DNA of 64,000 nucleotides, taken from NCBI GenBank assembly GCA_965220695.1, contig OZ244838.1, positions 62,001 through 126,000 of the forward strand. Direction: 5' to 3'. Below are positions 34,355-43,521 of this stretch, one piece after another. Position 1 is the stretch's first letter. Each line of letters begins with the position of its first letter. The notes under the pieces are model-generated. The model had not been told where the DNA came from. It was given only the letters and a program-made list of their open reading frames with translations, and ran no database searches. A program made the translations under genes and the position numbers. The DNA is from UBA9620 sp965220695. GTDB lineage: Bacteria; Acidobacteriota; Vicinamibacteria; Vicinamibacterales; UBA8438.

Positions 34355-35623
34355 AGTTTCGGAGCGAATAACGCAGAAGTCATTATTATTGAGCGAGTTA
34401 CCGGTTTTGAGGGTGTATCGGTCGTGGCTACAATCGAGGCGTCACCTCCAAGAGCTCGAAGCAGCGTTGCTGCATCGGCGTGGGTTGTGTCTGCAGCTTG
34501 AACGTGGCGCCGCCCTCGGTGACCTGCATGGTGTTGGCGGTCAGCGTGCCCAGGTCGGCGAGCAGCGTCCGGAAGCTGTGCACCGGCAGGTGGTCGTCGG
34601 TCCGTTTGCGGCCGGCCTTGGCCAACGCCGCAGGCGAGCGCGTCGCGGGTGCCACGACGGAGCGGCGCTGCTGCTCGGCGGCGGCCGGGTCGTGGTCGTC
34701 GAACAGCAGCGGCGCCAGGGCCTGGCGCATGTGCCACTCGACCCAGTAGGCCAGCATGCAGAGCAGGATGTGCGCCCGCACCCGGTCGGGTCGCCGGTGA
34801 TGGATGGGCCGCACTTTCAGGTCCACCGACTTCAAGCAGCGAAACGCCCGCTCCACCTTGGACAGGTCCTTGTAGGCCCGCACCGTCTGCGCCGCGTCGA
34901 ACTGCTCCGGCTCGACGTTCGAGCGGACGATGTAGAGCCCGTCGAGCTGCTGCTCGGTCGCGATCCGCTCGTCGTCCCGGTGGAACGTGAACGTGTCGTC
35001 GGTGATGGTGGTCACGAAGTGCTTGGCGACCTTGTGCCGGTTGATGACCTTCCCGACGCGCAGGCCGATCTCGGCCGCCCCCCGTAGCGGCCGATTCCTG
35101 CGCGTGGTCGCCGCCGCGATGGGCGCCAGGTCCTCCTCGGTGGCCGCCAGCAGCTCCTGCCGCTTGCGCTGTCGTTGGGCGGCCAGCAGGGGATTGCGGC
35201 ACACGATCAGCCGTTCGCCGGGAAACTCCTCGCTGGTGACCTCGGCCAGGTCCCGCTCGTCGAACAACGACGGCGTCACCGTGCCGGCGGCCAGCAGTTT
35301 GCGGATCATCGGCGCGCGCAGCGTGGTGATCCAGCGCAGGCCGTCCACGCCCGCCAGGTCCTTGCGGATGCGCGCCGCGGTCGACGGCGCCGAGCGCGAG
35401 CACCTCGCCCAGAGTGGAGACGGCGCTGTCGGGCGCCAGGGCGCGGGCGGTGGCCAGCTTGGAGAGGTTGGCGAGGGTACGCTTCTTGACTCGTCCGCCG
35501 TCGCGGTAGGACTCGCGCAGGAGCACGGCTGGCGGCGAGGAGCGATTGGACACGCTCTCGATATACATGGTTACATATTGCAATGCAAACAAGGCCCAAA
35601 GCGCCCTAAATCGTTTAGAAACT
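34355..35623 (-). mobile_element. Deleted IS1634-like element
   Basis: The minus strand carries an internally deleted transposase. The N-terminal part (MYIESVSNRSSPPAVLLRES, KKRTLANLSK) is joined directly to LATARALAPDSAVSTLGEVL; a second junction then shifts the frame before the C-terminal 300 residues (VDGLRWITTLRAPMIRKLL through KVERAFRCLKSVDLKVRPIH, ending at 34428). A normal transposase of this group is about 550 residues. Candidate inverted repeats, AGTTTCGGAGCGA (34355-34367) and the reverse complement of 35611-35623, agree at 10 of 13 positions. The element is defective. Confidence 0.7.
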
Positions 35624-36016
35624 ATGGGTTGGGGAAAATCGACCGCTGAAACTTCCGTCTAGCCGTCCGAGCGATGGGTCAACTGAACGAGCTCGACGAC
35701 AAGCTGTTCGAGTCGGATCGGCTATGCCGTGCTGCGGGCGAGCCAAACGTCACGCAAACGTCCGGTTGAATCTCGTGACTCGCGAGTAGCTCGACTGCCT
35801 CGATCCGGGAGGCGCCTCGCGCCTCAGGATCCTTCTCTTCAGGCAAAGGCGGTATCATTTCTGGCGGCGTGGTCCGATCAGCGGAGGCAATCAGGTGAGG
35901 GGGTGCGGTCTGCAGGGCGAGAGTGGCGTGTCCGCTTGGGCGGACGGCGGAACACCATCCGATGCGTATTCTTCGGACCATCGTCGTCATGGTTTGCGGG
36001 CTCCACGCCGCGAATC
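35624..36016. other. 393-bp region before vsr without a supportable gene
   Basis: It holds only short frames; a 31-codon one at 35674 (MGQLNELDDKLFESDRL...) has no family or ribosome site. The region marks the boundary between the IS remnants and the defence island. No clear repeat was seen apart from the IS terminus at its left edge. Confidence 0.4.
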
Positions 36017-36466
36017 TCACACGGGCGGACTCGTGTCGAACACGGGGACGCTTCCGCGCAGCCAGAGTTCCAGTTGCTGCGCGACCTCCACCGCAGCCTG
36101 CCTGCGCAAGGCGCATTCCCAGACGGTCGCGACTCGCCAGCCGGCCTGGAGCAGGTCGTTTCGGTTGCGGCGGTCCCGTTTGGTGTTCCCATCGAACTTG
36201 GCTCGCCAGAATTCCTCGCGCGTGGTCGGTGTGGTCGCGTACGGGCAGCCGGCGTGCCGGTGCCAGAAGCAGCCGTGCACCAGGCACACGGCACCGAATC
36301 GGCGAAACACGAGGTCCGGAGTTCCCGGAAGTCTCCGGTCGTGCAGACGATATCGAAGCCCCAGGGCGTGGATGGCTCGACGAAGAGCGAGTTCAGGTCG
36401 CGTGTTCCTGCTTCCGATCCCCGCCATCATGCGCGAACGAGTTGCGCGGTCCACGATGTCTGCCAT
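36017..36466 (-). CDS. vsr: Very short patch repair (Vsr) endonuclease
   Basis: 149 residues. Characteristic blocks are DRATRSRMMAGIGSRNTRPE, YRLHDRRLPGTPDLVFRRFG with the catalytic Asp, and the zinc/active-site region VCLVHGCFWHRHAGC, then NGDxxWxW-like WRVATVWECALR. Vsr nicks next to T:G mismatches that arise by deamination of 5-methylcytosine made by its partner methylase. Here it is divergent from the cytosine methylase gene, with 216 bp between the starts. In such islands Vsr-like proteins can also act as the restriction nuclease. Confidence 0.92.
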   Translation of the reverse strand: MADIVDRATRSRMMAGIGSRNTRPELALRRAIHALGLRYRLHDRRLPGTPDLVFRRFGAVCLVHGCFWHRHAGCPYATTPTTREEFWRAKFDGNTKRDRRNRNDLLQAGWRVATVWECALRRQAAVEVAQQLELWLRGSVPVFDTSPPV

Positions 36467-36682
36467 CGTCGTTCCTGCACCGCCCTCGGAGGAGCACCGC
36501 AGACAACAGGCTACACCAGAGGTCCCGGATGTGATGCAACTCGACGGGATGTTGCGACGACGTGCTGGGCCGGACTGGTCTGCACGCCCCCGTTGCGGCG
36601 ACGCCCCTGTTGAAGACGGGGCAGTCGGCCGTCCCGGCGGCTTCGGCGCCGTCTCGCCGTTCGAGTGCGATCCGTGACTCGA

Positions 36683-38320
36683 ATGGTGCCGGTCGTGGAT
36701 CTGTTCGCGGGCCCGGGCGGACTGGCGGAAGGCTTCTCCGCGTGCCGAAGACCGGACGGACGCCGCAGGTACCGCATCGCCCTCTCCATCGAGATGGACC
36801 CCGTCGCACACCGCACGTTGCTGCTACGAGCGTTCCTGCACAAATTTGCGCAGGGATTCCCCCTAGAATATTACGATTTCCTGAACGGAGTGGTCCCCGA
36901 GGAGCCCGACTGGGCGAAGCTGTACCCTAGGCGGTGGGCCGCCGCTTGCTACGAGACCAGGTGCCTGGAACTGGGAACGTACGAGGCGAGCGTCTTTCTC
37001 GGGGAACGGATTGAGCAGATCCGTTCGGAGCACGGAGGACGAACCGTGCTTCTCGGAGGTCCACCGTGTCAGGCCTATTCCGTGATCGGCAGGTCGCGAA
37101 ATGCCGGCAATACCCGATACAACGCTGACGAAGATCACCGTCAGTCGCTCTACGAGCAGTACGTGCAAGTATTCAGGCAGCTTCGGCCTGCGATCGCCGT
37201 CATGGAGAACGTCAGGGGGATGCTCTCCGCGCGTCGGAACGGGGACCCGATCTTCCCCGAGGTGATCCACAGTCTCCGGCATACGGGGGGCATGGACGGA
37301 TACCGGTTGTTCGCGCTTGCTTCTCGATCGGGCGCTCGATCCTGGCACGACGGCCTGAATCCCGAGGACTTCCTGGTGAACGCCGAGGCGCACGGCGTGC
37401 CGCAGGCGCGCCATCGGGTGTTCGTCATCTGCGTGCGAGCCGACGTTGCCGGAGAGCTAGCCGGAGAGCACCTGCCGCGACTCGAGCCGGTGCCCGACAC
37501 GGTGCCGCTGGGCGACATCATCGGCGCGATGCCAAGGCTTCGCAGCCGGCTCAGCAAAGGCGACGATCCCGGCTCATGGCAGGATGCGGTGCGAGCGGCC
37601 CATGCCTTTGTCGCCGCCAATCAGCCAGCTATGTCGAACAACGAGAAGGCCCGGTTCCGAAGGGCTCTTGCCCGCGCTCTCGCTACGGCAAACGGTTCCG
37701 CGCCGCCGGCTCGCAATGCGAGAGGCAGCACGTTGCTGCCCGCGGGATGCCCTCATGATCTCCGTGAGTGGATCTTCGACGAGCAGCTTTGGACGCTGCC
37801 CAACAACGAAACCAGGGCGCACATGGCCGCGGATTTGGCCCGCTACCTGTTCGCAGCGGCGTTCGGCTACGCCTTCCGGCGATCTCCCCTGACCTTCGAT
37901 TTCCCCGTGGCGCTCATGCCAGACCACGCGAACTGGCATACGGGCGATTTCGACGACCGCTACCGCGTGCAGCTCCCCGATCGCCCGTGCACAACCGTCA
38001 CGAGCCACCTGTCGAAGGACGGCCACTACTACATTCATCCGGATCCGGGTCAGTGCCGGAGTCTCACCGTGAGGGAGGTGGCGCGTCTCCAGACGTTTCC
38101 GGACAACTACTTCTTTCACGGGCCCCGCACGCGACAGTACGTTCAGGTGGGTAACGCCGTTCCGCCATTCCTCGCCCACCAGATCGCCCTCACGCTCTCG
38201 ACCGTGCTGGACCGCCATGACCGCGTCGGAGTGCGCCGCAGCCCCGTGTCGGTTTCCTCTCGCCGACATCCGGCGAGCGCAGACCGACAATTGCCGCTCA
38301 TCGCCATGGAGAGGACGTGA
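36683..38320 (+). CDS. DNA (cytosine-5-)-methyltransferase
   Basis: 545 residues from ATG 36683 (in-frame GTG codons at 36665 and 36674 are possible). Motif I VVDLFAGPGGLAEGF is at the very start, motif IV LGGPPCQAYSVIGRSRN carries the catalytic Cys, motif VI MENVRGMLS follows, and motif VIII is in HGVPQARHRVFVI. After the target-recognition region come LTVREVARLQTFPDNYFF and VQVGNAVPPFLAHQIA (motifs IX-X). It modifies cytosine in a specific DNA site, providing self-marking. The stop overlaps the start of the GHKL ATPase gene by four bases, the first of four overlapping gene junctions. Confidence 0.93.
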   Translation: MVPVVDLFAGPGGLAEGFSACRRPDGRRRYRIALSIEMDPVAHRTLLLRAFLHKFAQGFPLEYYDFLNGVVPEEPDWAKLYPRRWAAACYETRCLELGTYEASVFLGERIEQIRSEHGGRTVLLGGPPCQAYSVIGRSRNAGNTRYNADEDHRQSLYEQYVQVFRQLRPAIAVMENVRGMLSARRNGDPIFPEVIHSLRHTGGMDGYRLFALASRSGARSWHDGLNPEDFLVNAEAHGVPQARHRVFVICVRADVAGELAGEHLPRLEPVPDTVPLGDIIGAMPRLRSRLSKGDDPGSWQDAVRAAHAFVAANQPAMSNNEKARFRRALARALATANGSAPPARNARGSTLLPAGCPHDLREWIFDEQLWTLPNNETRAHMAADLARYLFAAAFGYAFRRSPLTFDFPVALMPDHANWHTGDFDDRYRVQLPDRPCTTVTSHLSKDGHYYIHPDPGQCRSLTVREVARLQTFPDNYFFHGPRTRQYVQVGNAVPPFLAHQIALTLSTVLDRHDRVGVRRSPVSVSSRRHPASADRQLPLIAMERT

Positions 38321-39810
38321 CGGCGGGCCGTGCCACTCGGGAGCAGGAGATCCCTCCCAGGGCATCGGTCCTTGTGGAGAGCCTGCGCGACATCGGCTAC
38401 TCGTTGTCCACGGCCGTATCCGATGTCATCGACAACTCGTTGACCGCCGGCGCGCGCACGATCGAATTGCTTGCGGAAACACACGCGGAAGTTCCTGCAA
38501 TCGGGATTCTCGACAACGGGACTGGCATGACCGAACCGGAACTCGTGGAAGCCATGCGCCCAGGTAGCAGGAGTCCTCTTGAGCACCGGACCGAGACGGA
38601 CCTTACGGATCTTGGTCGGTTCGGTCTCGGACTGAAAACGGCGTCGTTCTCACAGTGCCGACGACTAACGGTCGTTACTCGCAAGGCCGGCGTAACGTCC
38701 TGCGCCGTCTGGGACCTGGATGTGGTCGCGGCACGCGACAGGTGGATTGTGGAGCTGCCCGCCAGCGTCACGACGATTCCGTGGTCCGACCGTCTCGCGA
38801 CGGACGGCACGCTCGTCGTCTGGCAAAAGCTCGACCGCCTCGTCGGTCCCGACGGACATGGAGATCGAGGGGATCTCGTCCGCCAACTCGACGAGACAGC
38901 GCAGCATGTCGAGTTCGTGTTTCATCGATTCCTTTCCGGTCGGGAGGGCAGGAACGGTCGCGTGGAGATTTCCCTGAATGGCCGGGAATTGGAGCCCTTC
39001 GATCCATTCCATTCACATCACCCGGCGACGCAGCACCACCAGGAAGAGCCCTTCGTGCTCGCCGGGAAGGAGATCCGGATCCAGCCGGCGACTCTGCCCC
39101 ATCATGACAAGGTTTCGAGAGCTGACTGGAAGCGGTACGGCGGGCCGGAAGGGTACGTGAAAAACCAAGGGTTCTACCTGTACCGGAATCGGCGGCTTAT
39201 TGTCCACGGCACGTGGTTCGGTCTCGCACGACAGCAGGAGCTCACGAAACTGTGCCGCGTTCGCATCGACATGCCCAGCAGTCTCGACGCGGAGTGGAAG
39301 ATTGACGTCAAGAAGGCTTGGGCGCAGCCGCCACCTCCGGTTCGCGAGAGGTTGCGCCGCATCATCGAACAGATCGGCGTCCCGTCGAAGCGGACGTATA
39401 AGCTGCGCGGCTCCCGGCTTGCCGAAGACAGCCGCTTGCCGGTCTGGACGCGGTCGCAGGACAAGAACGGAATCTCGTACGGGCTCGACACCGAGCATCC
39501 GCTTTTTTCCGCGTTCGAGAGTCGGCTCGATCCAGAGACGGCTGGCGAATTCAGGAGGCTCGTCGGCCTTGTCGTTTCGACGCTACCCGTCGAAGCGCTG
39601 TACGCGGACATCAGCGCGAACGCAGAATCGGTGGTGCCCCCTGCGCTGGACTCCGACGACTTCTTCGATGTTGTGAGAATCACGTGCGGCGTTCTCCGGG
39701 AACGAGGGCTGTCATGGAACGAGGCGGAGACTCGGATGCGCTCGGCTGATCCGTTCCGGTCACGCTGGAAGGAAATGGCCACCGTCCTCAAGAATTTGCA
39801 AGAAGAATGA
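38317..39810 (+). CDS. MORC/MutL-like GHKL ATPase of a Mza-type defence system
   Basis: 497 residues from a GTG overlapping the methylase stop (GAGAGG upstream). The GHKL ATP-binding site is clear: N-box AVSDVIDNSLTAGA (about 33-46), G1 ILDNGTGM (about 64-71) and G2 GRFGLGLKTAS (about 100-110). A MutL/MORC-type transducer domain follows, with FYLYRNRRLIVHGTWFGLAR and a basic Lys in WKIDVKKAW. Members dimerise on ATP binding and can clamp or compact DNA. Linked with a C5 methylase, Z1, DUF4420 and AIPR genes it is the MutL-like component of predicted restriction islands. Confidence 0.88.
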   Translation: MTAGRATREQEIPPRASVLVESLRDIGYSLSTAVSDVIDNSLTAGARTIELLAETHAEVPAIGILDNGTGMTEPELVEAMRPGSRSPLEHRTETDLTDLGRFGLGLKTASFSQCRRLTVVTRKAGVTSCAVWDLDVVAARDRWIVELPASVTTIPWSDRLATDGTLVVWQKLDRLVGPDGHGDRGDLVRQLDETAQHVEFVFHRFLSGREGRNGRVEISLNGRELEPFDPFHSHHPATQHHQEEPFVLAGKEIRIQPATLPHHDKVSRADWKRYGGPEGYVKNQGFYLYRNRRLIVHGTWFGLARQQELTKLCRVRIDMPSSLDAEWKIDVKKAWAQPPPPVRERLRRIIEQIGVPSKRTYKLRGSRLAEDSRLPVWTRSQDKNGISYGLDTEHPLFSAFESRLDPETAGEFRRLVGLVVSTLPVEALYADISANAESVVPPALDSDDFFDVVRITCGVLRERGLSWNEAETRMRSADPFRSRWKEMATVLKNLQEE

Positions 39811-42533
39811 CAGGGCCCATCGTGACGGACTTGGACAAGCTCAAGGCGGCGGTCAGGGGCGTCCTCGGTACCGATCTCCCTACGCAAGAGGGGATTCGGG
39901 AGTGGATTGACAAGCTTCGAACTTCCTTTCCGAGCGTGACGGCAGAAGAGGCGAATGAGCTGGCTCTTTGGTTCGAAATGGTCCACGGTGTCACGATGGG
40001 GGACGGAGCCGCCCTCAAGAACACCGAATTCGAGCCTTGGCTGGAGGACGTCCGTGCTGGATTCGAGCCCTACTATTGGGACCGCTACCGCGTACTCCTG
40101 GAACGGAAGGACCTCTCCAGCCATGTCATCCTCAAGCTGGATGAGAAGACGGAACAGATACTTGGATTCCTCGCGAATCCGACCAAGCTTGGCCAGTGGG
40201 ATCGACGGGGCATGGTCGTTGGTCATGTCCAGTCCGGAAAGACCGCCAACTACACGGGGCTGGTTTGCAAGGCTGCCGACGCCGGCTACAGGGTGATCGT
40301 CATCATCGCTGGAATCCACAACAACCTGCGAAACCAGACCCAACGGAGGATCGACGAGGGCTTCGTCGGAATCGACAGCACCAGCAAGCTGCTGCGGAAG
40401 ACGCTTCCACACGAGACCGTCGTCGGCGTAGGCCACATTGACGCCCAGCGGCCGCCGGTGACATTCACGACCTCCTGGCGGGATTTCAACAAAACCATCG
40501 CCGACAGCGTCGGCGTGCCCCTCCAGAGCCTCGTTCGGCCGGCAGTGTTCGTGATCAAGAAGAACCCGAGCACGCTGCGGAACCTCATCGAGTGGCTGAG
40601 GGCGCACAATGCGCAACGCGGTACGTCTACGATCCGCGAGCCGATGCTCCTTATCGACGATGAGGCGGACAATGCCTCGATCAACATCCGGTATCGCTAC
40701 GAAAAGGTCTCCAGGATCAATAGCCAGATCCGGGAGCTTCTCCGGCTCTTCGATCGGAGTTGCTATGTCGGCTACACCGCCACTCCATTCGCGAACATCT
40801 TCATCGACCCTGACAGCGACGACGATATGGTCGGCCACGATCTTTTCCCGCGCGACTTCATCGTCAGCCTGGACCCTCCAGACGACTACTTTGGCGCGAC
40901 CAAGGTATTTTCGGACGACGCGGAAGGCGTCGTGCAACACGTTGATGACCAAGGCGACTTATTGCCCCTGAAGCATCGAATCGACCACCGCATCGCTGGG
41001 CTGCCGGGGACTCTGGAGGTGGCGGTACGTGTCTTCGTCGTCGCGCGCGCCATCCGGCTCGCCCGCGGACACGTCGGACGACACAACTCGATGCTGGTGA
41101 ACGTCTCGCGATTCGTCGCGGTCCAAGGCCAGATCCGCAATGAGATCCATGCACTTGTTGGGCGCATTCGCAGCAGCGCTCGCGTCAACGGCGCGAGACC
41201 GCCGGCCAAAGCGATGGCTGACCCTGAAATTGCAGCACTGCGTCATGCGTTCGAGGAGCACTACGCGGACTCCTCCGGAGTTTCCTGGGCCGATGTCCAG
41301 TCGCTGCTGCATGAAAGCGCGAGCGCGGTGAACGTGGTTGAGGTAAACAACCGAGCGGCCGGCTCCCTGGACTACGCGGCGCATGAAACATCGGGGCTGA
41401 ACGTGATTGCCGTGGGAGGATTCTCGCTCTCCCGCGGCCTGACGCTGGAGGGGCTTGTTGTCAGCTACTTCCTGCGGAACTCGATGATGTACGACACGCT
41501 CCTGCAGATGGGTCGGTGGTTCGGTTATCGGCGCGGGTACGAAGACCTGTGCCGGGTCTGGATGCCCGAAGAGGCGCAGGGTTGGTACGCGCATATTGCT
41601 GAGTCCATCGAGGAACTTCGGGACGATCTCAAGCGCATGCAGAGCGTGAACGCCACGCCGAAGGACTTCGGCTTACGGGTGCGCAGCCATCCGGATACGC
41701 TCGTCGTCACAGCCCGTAACAAGATGGGTGCGGGCACGAACCTGCGTGTACTGATCGGTCTGGCGAATCAGTTCATAGAAACGACAACCCTGCGGTGTGA
41801 CTGGCGGAGTTTGAAAGCGAACCGGCAGGCCGCAATCACGCTTGCCGAACAACTTCGACGCGTGGGACTTCCGCCGGAGCAGGGAGAGCGGGTCGGCGGT
41901 GGTCGTCTCGTGCGCCGTGTGCCGGTGCGGTTCGTGGACGGATTTCTCGCCGCCTTCCGCAATCACGACGGTTGCCCGATCACCGAGACCGAGCCGGTGC
42001 GCAAGTACATCAGGCAGCGCCAAGTAGACGAGCTTCGCGCGTGGGACATTCTCTTCGCTGGCGTAACACAGGAACAGGCGCCAGCCAAGCCCCTCGAGGA
42101 TTCGAGTCTCAGCTTCCGGCTGATTTGCCAGCGCCGCGCAGAGGGTAACGGAAGCGACGAGGTTACGCTGAAGTTCACGAAGCAGCGGGTTAGCTCAAGG
42201 GGTATCGCACGGATCGGGGTCGACGACGCAGATGCGCGGGAGGCGGAAGACGAGTACGACGCCAACAACAAGGCCACGGCGACGAAACGAGCGAATTATC
42301 CGGACCACATTTACGGTCGTGTTCGCAAGAGGGCGCTGCTCGTGGTCCACCTGCTCGCGATCGGAGGAAAGGACGACGATCTGCGCGGACAGAAGCCCGT
42401 GGTCGCGTGGAGCATCAGCTTTCCGAAGACGAGCCGGGAGGAAGAGAAGGTCAAGTACGTGGTCAACACATCTTGGGAACGCGAACACTACCTGGACGAC
42501 AACGACGAGGACGACGCGGGCGATGGCGAGTGA
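39807..42533 (+). CDS. Z1-domain NTPase
   Basis: 908 residues; ATG overlaps the preceding stop. The P-loop GHVQSGKT (about 139-146) and the Walker B/DExD-type LLIDDEADNAS (about 281-291) lie in a helicase-like core. The segments SCYVGYTATPFANIFIDPDS and VVSYFLRNSMMYDTLLQMGR, with GRWFGYRRGYEDLCRVW, are the Z1 signature. Z1 proteins are found only with GHKL ATPases and methylases in defence islands and are thought to translocate on or remodel DNA. Stop overlaps the next gene by 11 bp. Confidence 0.9.
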   Translation: MTGPIVTDLDKLKAAVRGVLGTDLPTQEGIREWIDKLRTSFPSVTAEEANELALWFEMVHGVTMGDGAALKNTEFEPWLEDVRAGFEPYYWDRYRVLLERKDLSSHVILKLDEKTEQILGFLANPTKLGQWDRRGMVVGHVQSGKTANYTGLVCKAADAGYRVIVIIAGIHNNLRNQTQRRIDEGFVGIDSTSKLLRKTLPHETVVGVGHIDAQRPPVTFTTSWRDFNKTIADSVGVPLQSLVRPAVFVIKKNPSTLRNLIEWLRAHNAQRGTSTIREPMLLIDDEADNASINIRYRYEKVSRINSQIRELLRLFDRSCYVGYTATPFANIFIDPDSDDDMVGHDLFPRDFIVSLDPPDDYFGATKVFSDDAEGVVQHVDDQGDLLPLKHRIDHRIAGLPGTLEVAVRVFVVARAIRLARGHVGRHNSMLVNVSRFVAVQGQIRNEIHALVGRIRSSARVNGARPPAKAMADPEIAALRHAFEEHYADSSGVSWADVQSLLHESASAVNVVEVNNRAAGSLDYAAHETSGLNVIAVGGFSLSRGLTLEGLVVSYFLRNSMMYDTLLQMGRWFGYRRGYEDLCRVWMPEEAQGWYAHIAESIEELRDDLKRMQSVNATPKDFGLRVRSHPDTLVVTARNKMGAGTNLRVLIGLANQFIETTTLRCDWRSLKANRQAAITLAEQLRRVGLPPEQGERVGGGRLVRRVPVRFVDGFLAAFRNHDGCPITETEPVRKYIRQRQVDELRAWDILFAGVTQEQAPAKPLEDSSLSFRLICQRRAEGNGSDEVTLKFTKQRVSSRGIARIGVDDADAREAEDEYDANNKATATKRANYPDHIYGRVRKRALLVVHLLAIGGKDDDLRGQKPVVAWSISFPKTSREEEKVKYVVNTSWEREHYLDDNDEDDAGDGE

Positions 42534-43521
42534 CGATCCCTGGCGCGATATCGCCGCGGCGCACGCCTCCGAGATCAACGCGCGACGGGTCAGGCAGGCG
42601 ACGCCGTGGGGTTTGTATTGGGCCGTGGACGCCGAACGCAACGTCCTTTTGATCCTCCAGCACAGTGGCACGAGCCGGCGGTCACGGCGCCTGCCGAGAC
42701 TCCGCGGCCTGCGTGTCGAGGCGCAGCCCGTTGACGGCGGATCGGACGAACGGATCGTCATCCGGCTGACCGACTCGGAGCAGAGAGACATCTTTCTGCG
42801 GTTCTGTCGAGACATCGTCGAAGCCACGGTCTTGGCGCAAACCGAAGAGCAAGCTGTGGAGAGGTTTCTAGCGCGCGCGTGGCGGTGGCACAGGCTTCTC
42901 CAGGGCGGTCGCGACAAGCGTCTCGGCGATGACGAGCAAAGGGGATTGATCGGCGAACTGGTCGTGCTGGAGAGGCACCTGATTCCCGCGCTCGGCGCGC
43001 TGGATGCTGTCAGGTGCTGGACCGGTCCGCTGGATGCGCCTCACGATTTCGAGATCTCACGGCTCCACGTCGAGGCGAAAGCGCGGGGTTCCGCAACACC
43101 CCGCGTGGTGATTTCCTCCGAGCACCAGCTCGAGTCGGGCAATGCCGAGAGGCTGTTTCTCCACGTCACGGAGGTGACCACCGCGGTGGAGGGCGGACAG
43201 GACGCGTTTACGGTGACCGATATCGCGACCAGAATCCGTGTCGTGTTGGCCGGGCGGGACATGGCCGCCGTCGACATCTTCGAGGAGCGTCTGGGCGCGG
43301 TCGGATTCGACTGGACGGACGACTACTCGGACAAGTCCTGGGTTGTCGGGCAGGGAGCCCTATATGACGTGCGCGAAGGATTCCCTCGAATAACGTCGAC
43401 GATGATTCCGGGAGGAGTCGGGAACGTACGTTACGTGATCTCCCTTCCGGACTGCGAGAGATTCCGCGTCGTTCCCGCATCTCTGCCGATCACGGCTTCG
43501 GGAGCCAGCGATGACAGTTGA
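42523..43521 (+). CDS. PD-(D/E)XK nuclease-like protein, DUF4420 family
   Basis: 332 residues from an ATG inside the end of the Z1 gene. The family region includes DDEQRGLIGELVVLERHLIP and a nuclease-like core around residues 170-188 (HDFEISRLHVEAKAR; D...ExK form). DUF4420 proteins are consistently found between Z1 and AIPR genes. It is probably the DNA-cutting component, or a structural nuclease subunit, of the complex. Overlaps the AIPR gene by 11 bp. Confidence 0.85.
   Translation: MASDDPWRDIAAAHASEINARRVRQATPWGLYWAVDAERNVLLILQHSGTSRRSRRLPRLRGLRVEAQPVDGGSDERIVIRLTDSEQRDIFLRFCRDIVEATVLAQTEEQAVERFLARAWRWHRLLQGGRDKRLGDDEQRGLIGELVVLERHLIPALGALDAVRCWTGPLDAPHDFEISRLHVEAKARGSATPRVVISSEHQLESGNAERLFLHVTEVTTAVEGGQDAFTVTDIATRIRVVLAGRDMAAVDIFEERLGAVGFDWTDDYSDKSWVVGQGALYDVREGFPRITSTMIPGGVGNVRYVISLPDCERFRVVPASLPITASGASDDS

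Noticed and set aside
35679..36287. Minus-strand ORF overlapping vsr
   Set aside because: It is out of frame with the clearly recognisable Vsr endonuclease and has no recognisable domain.
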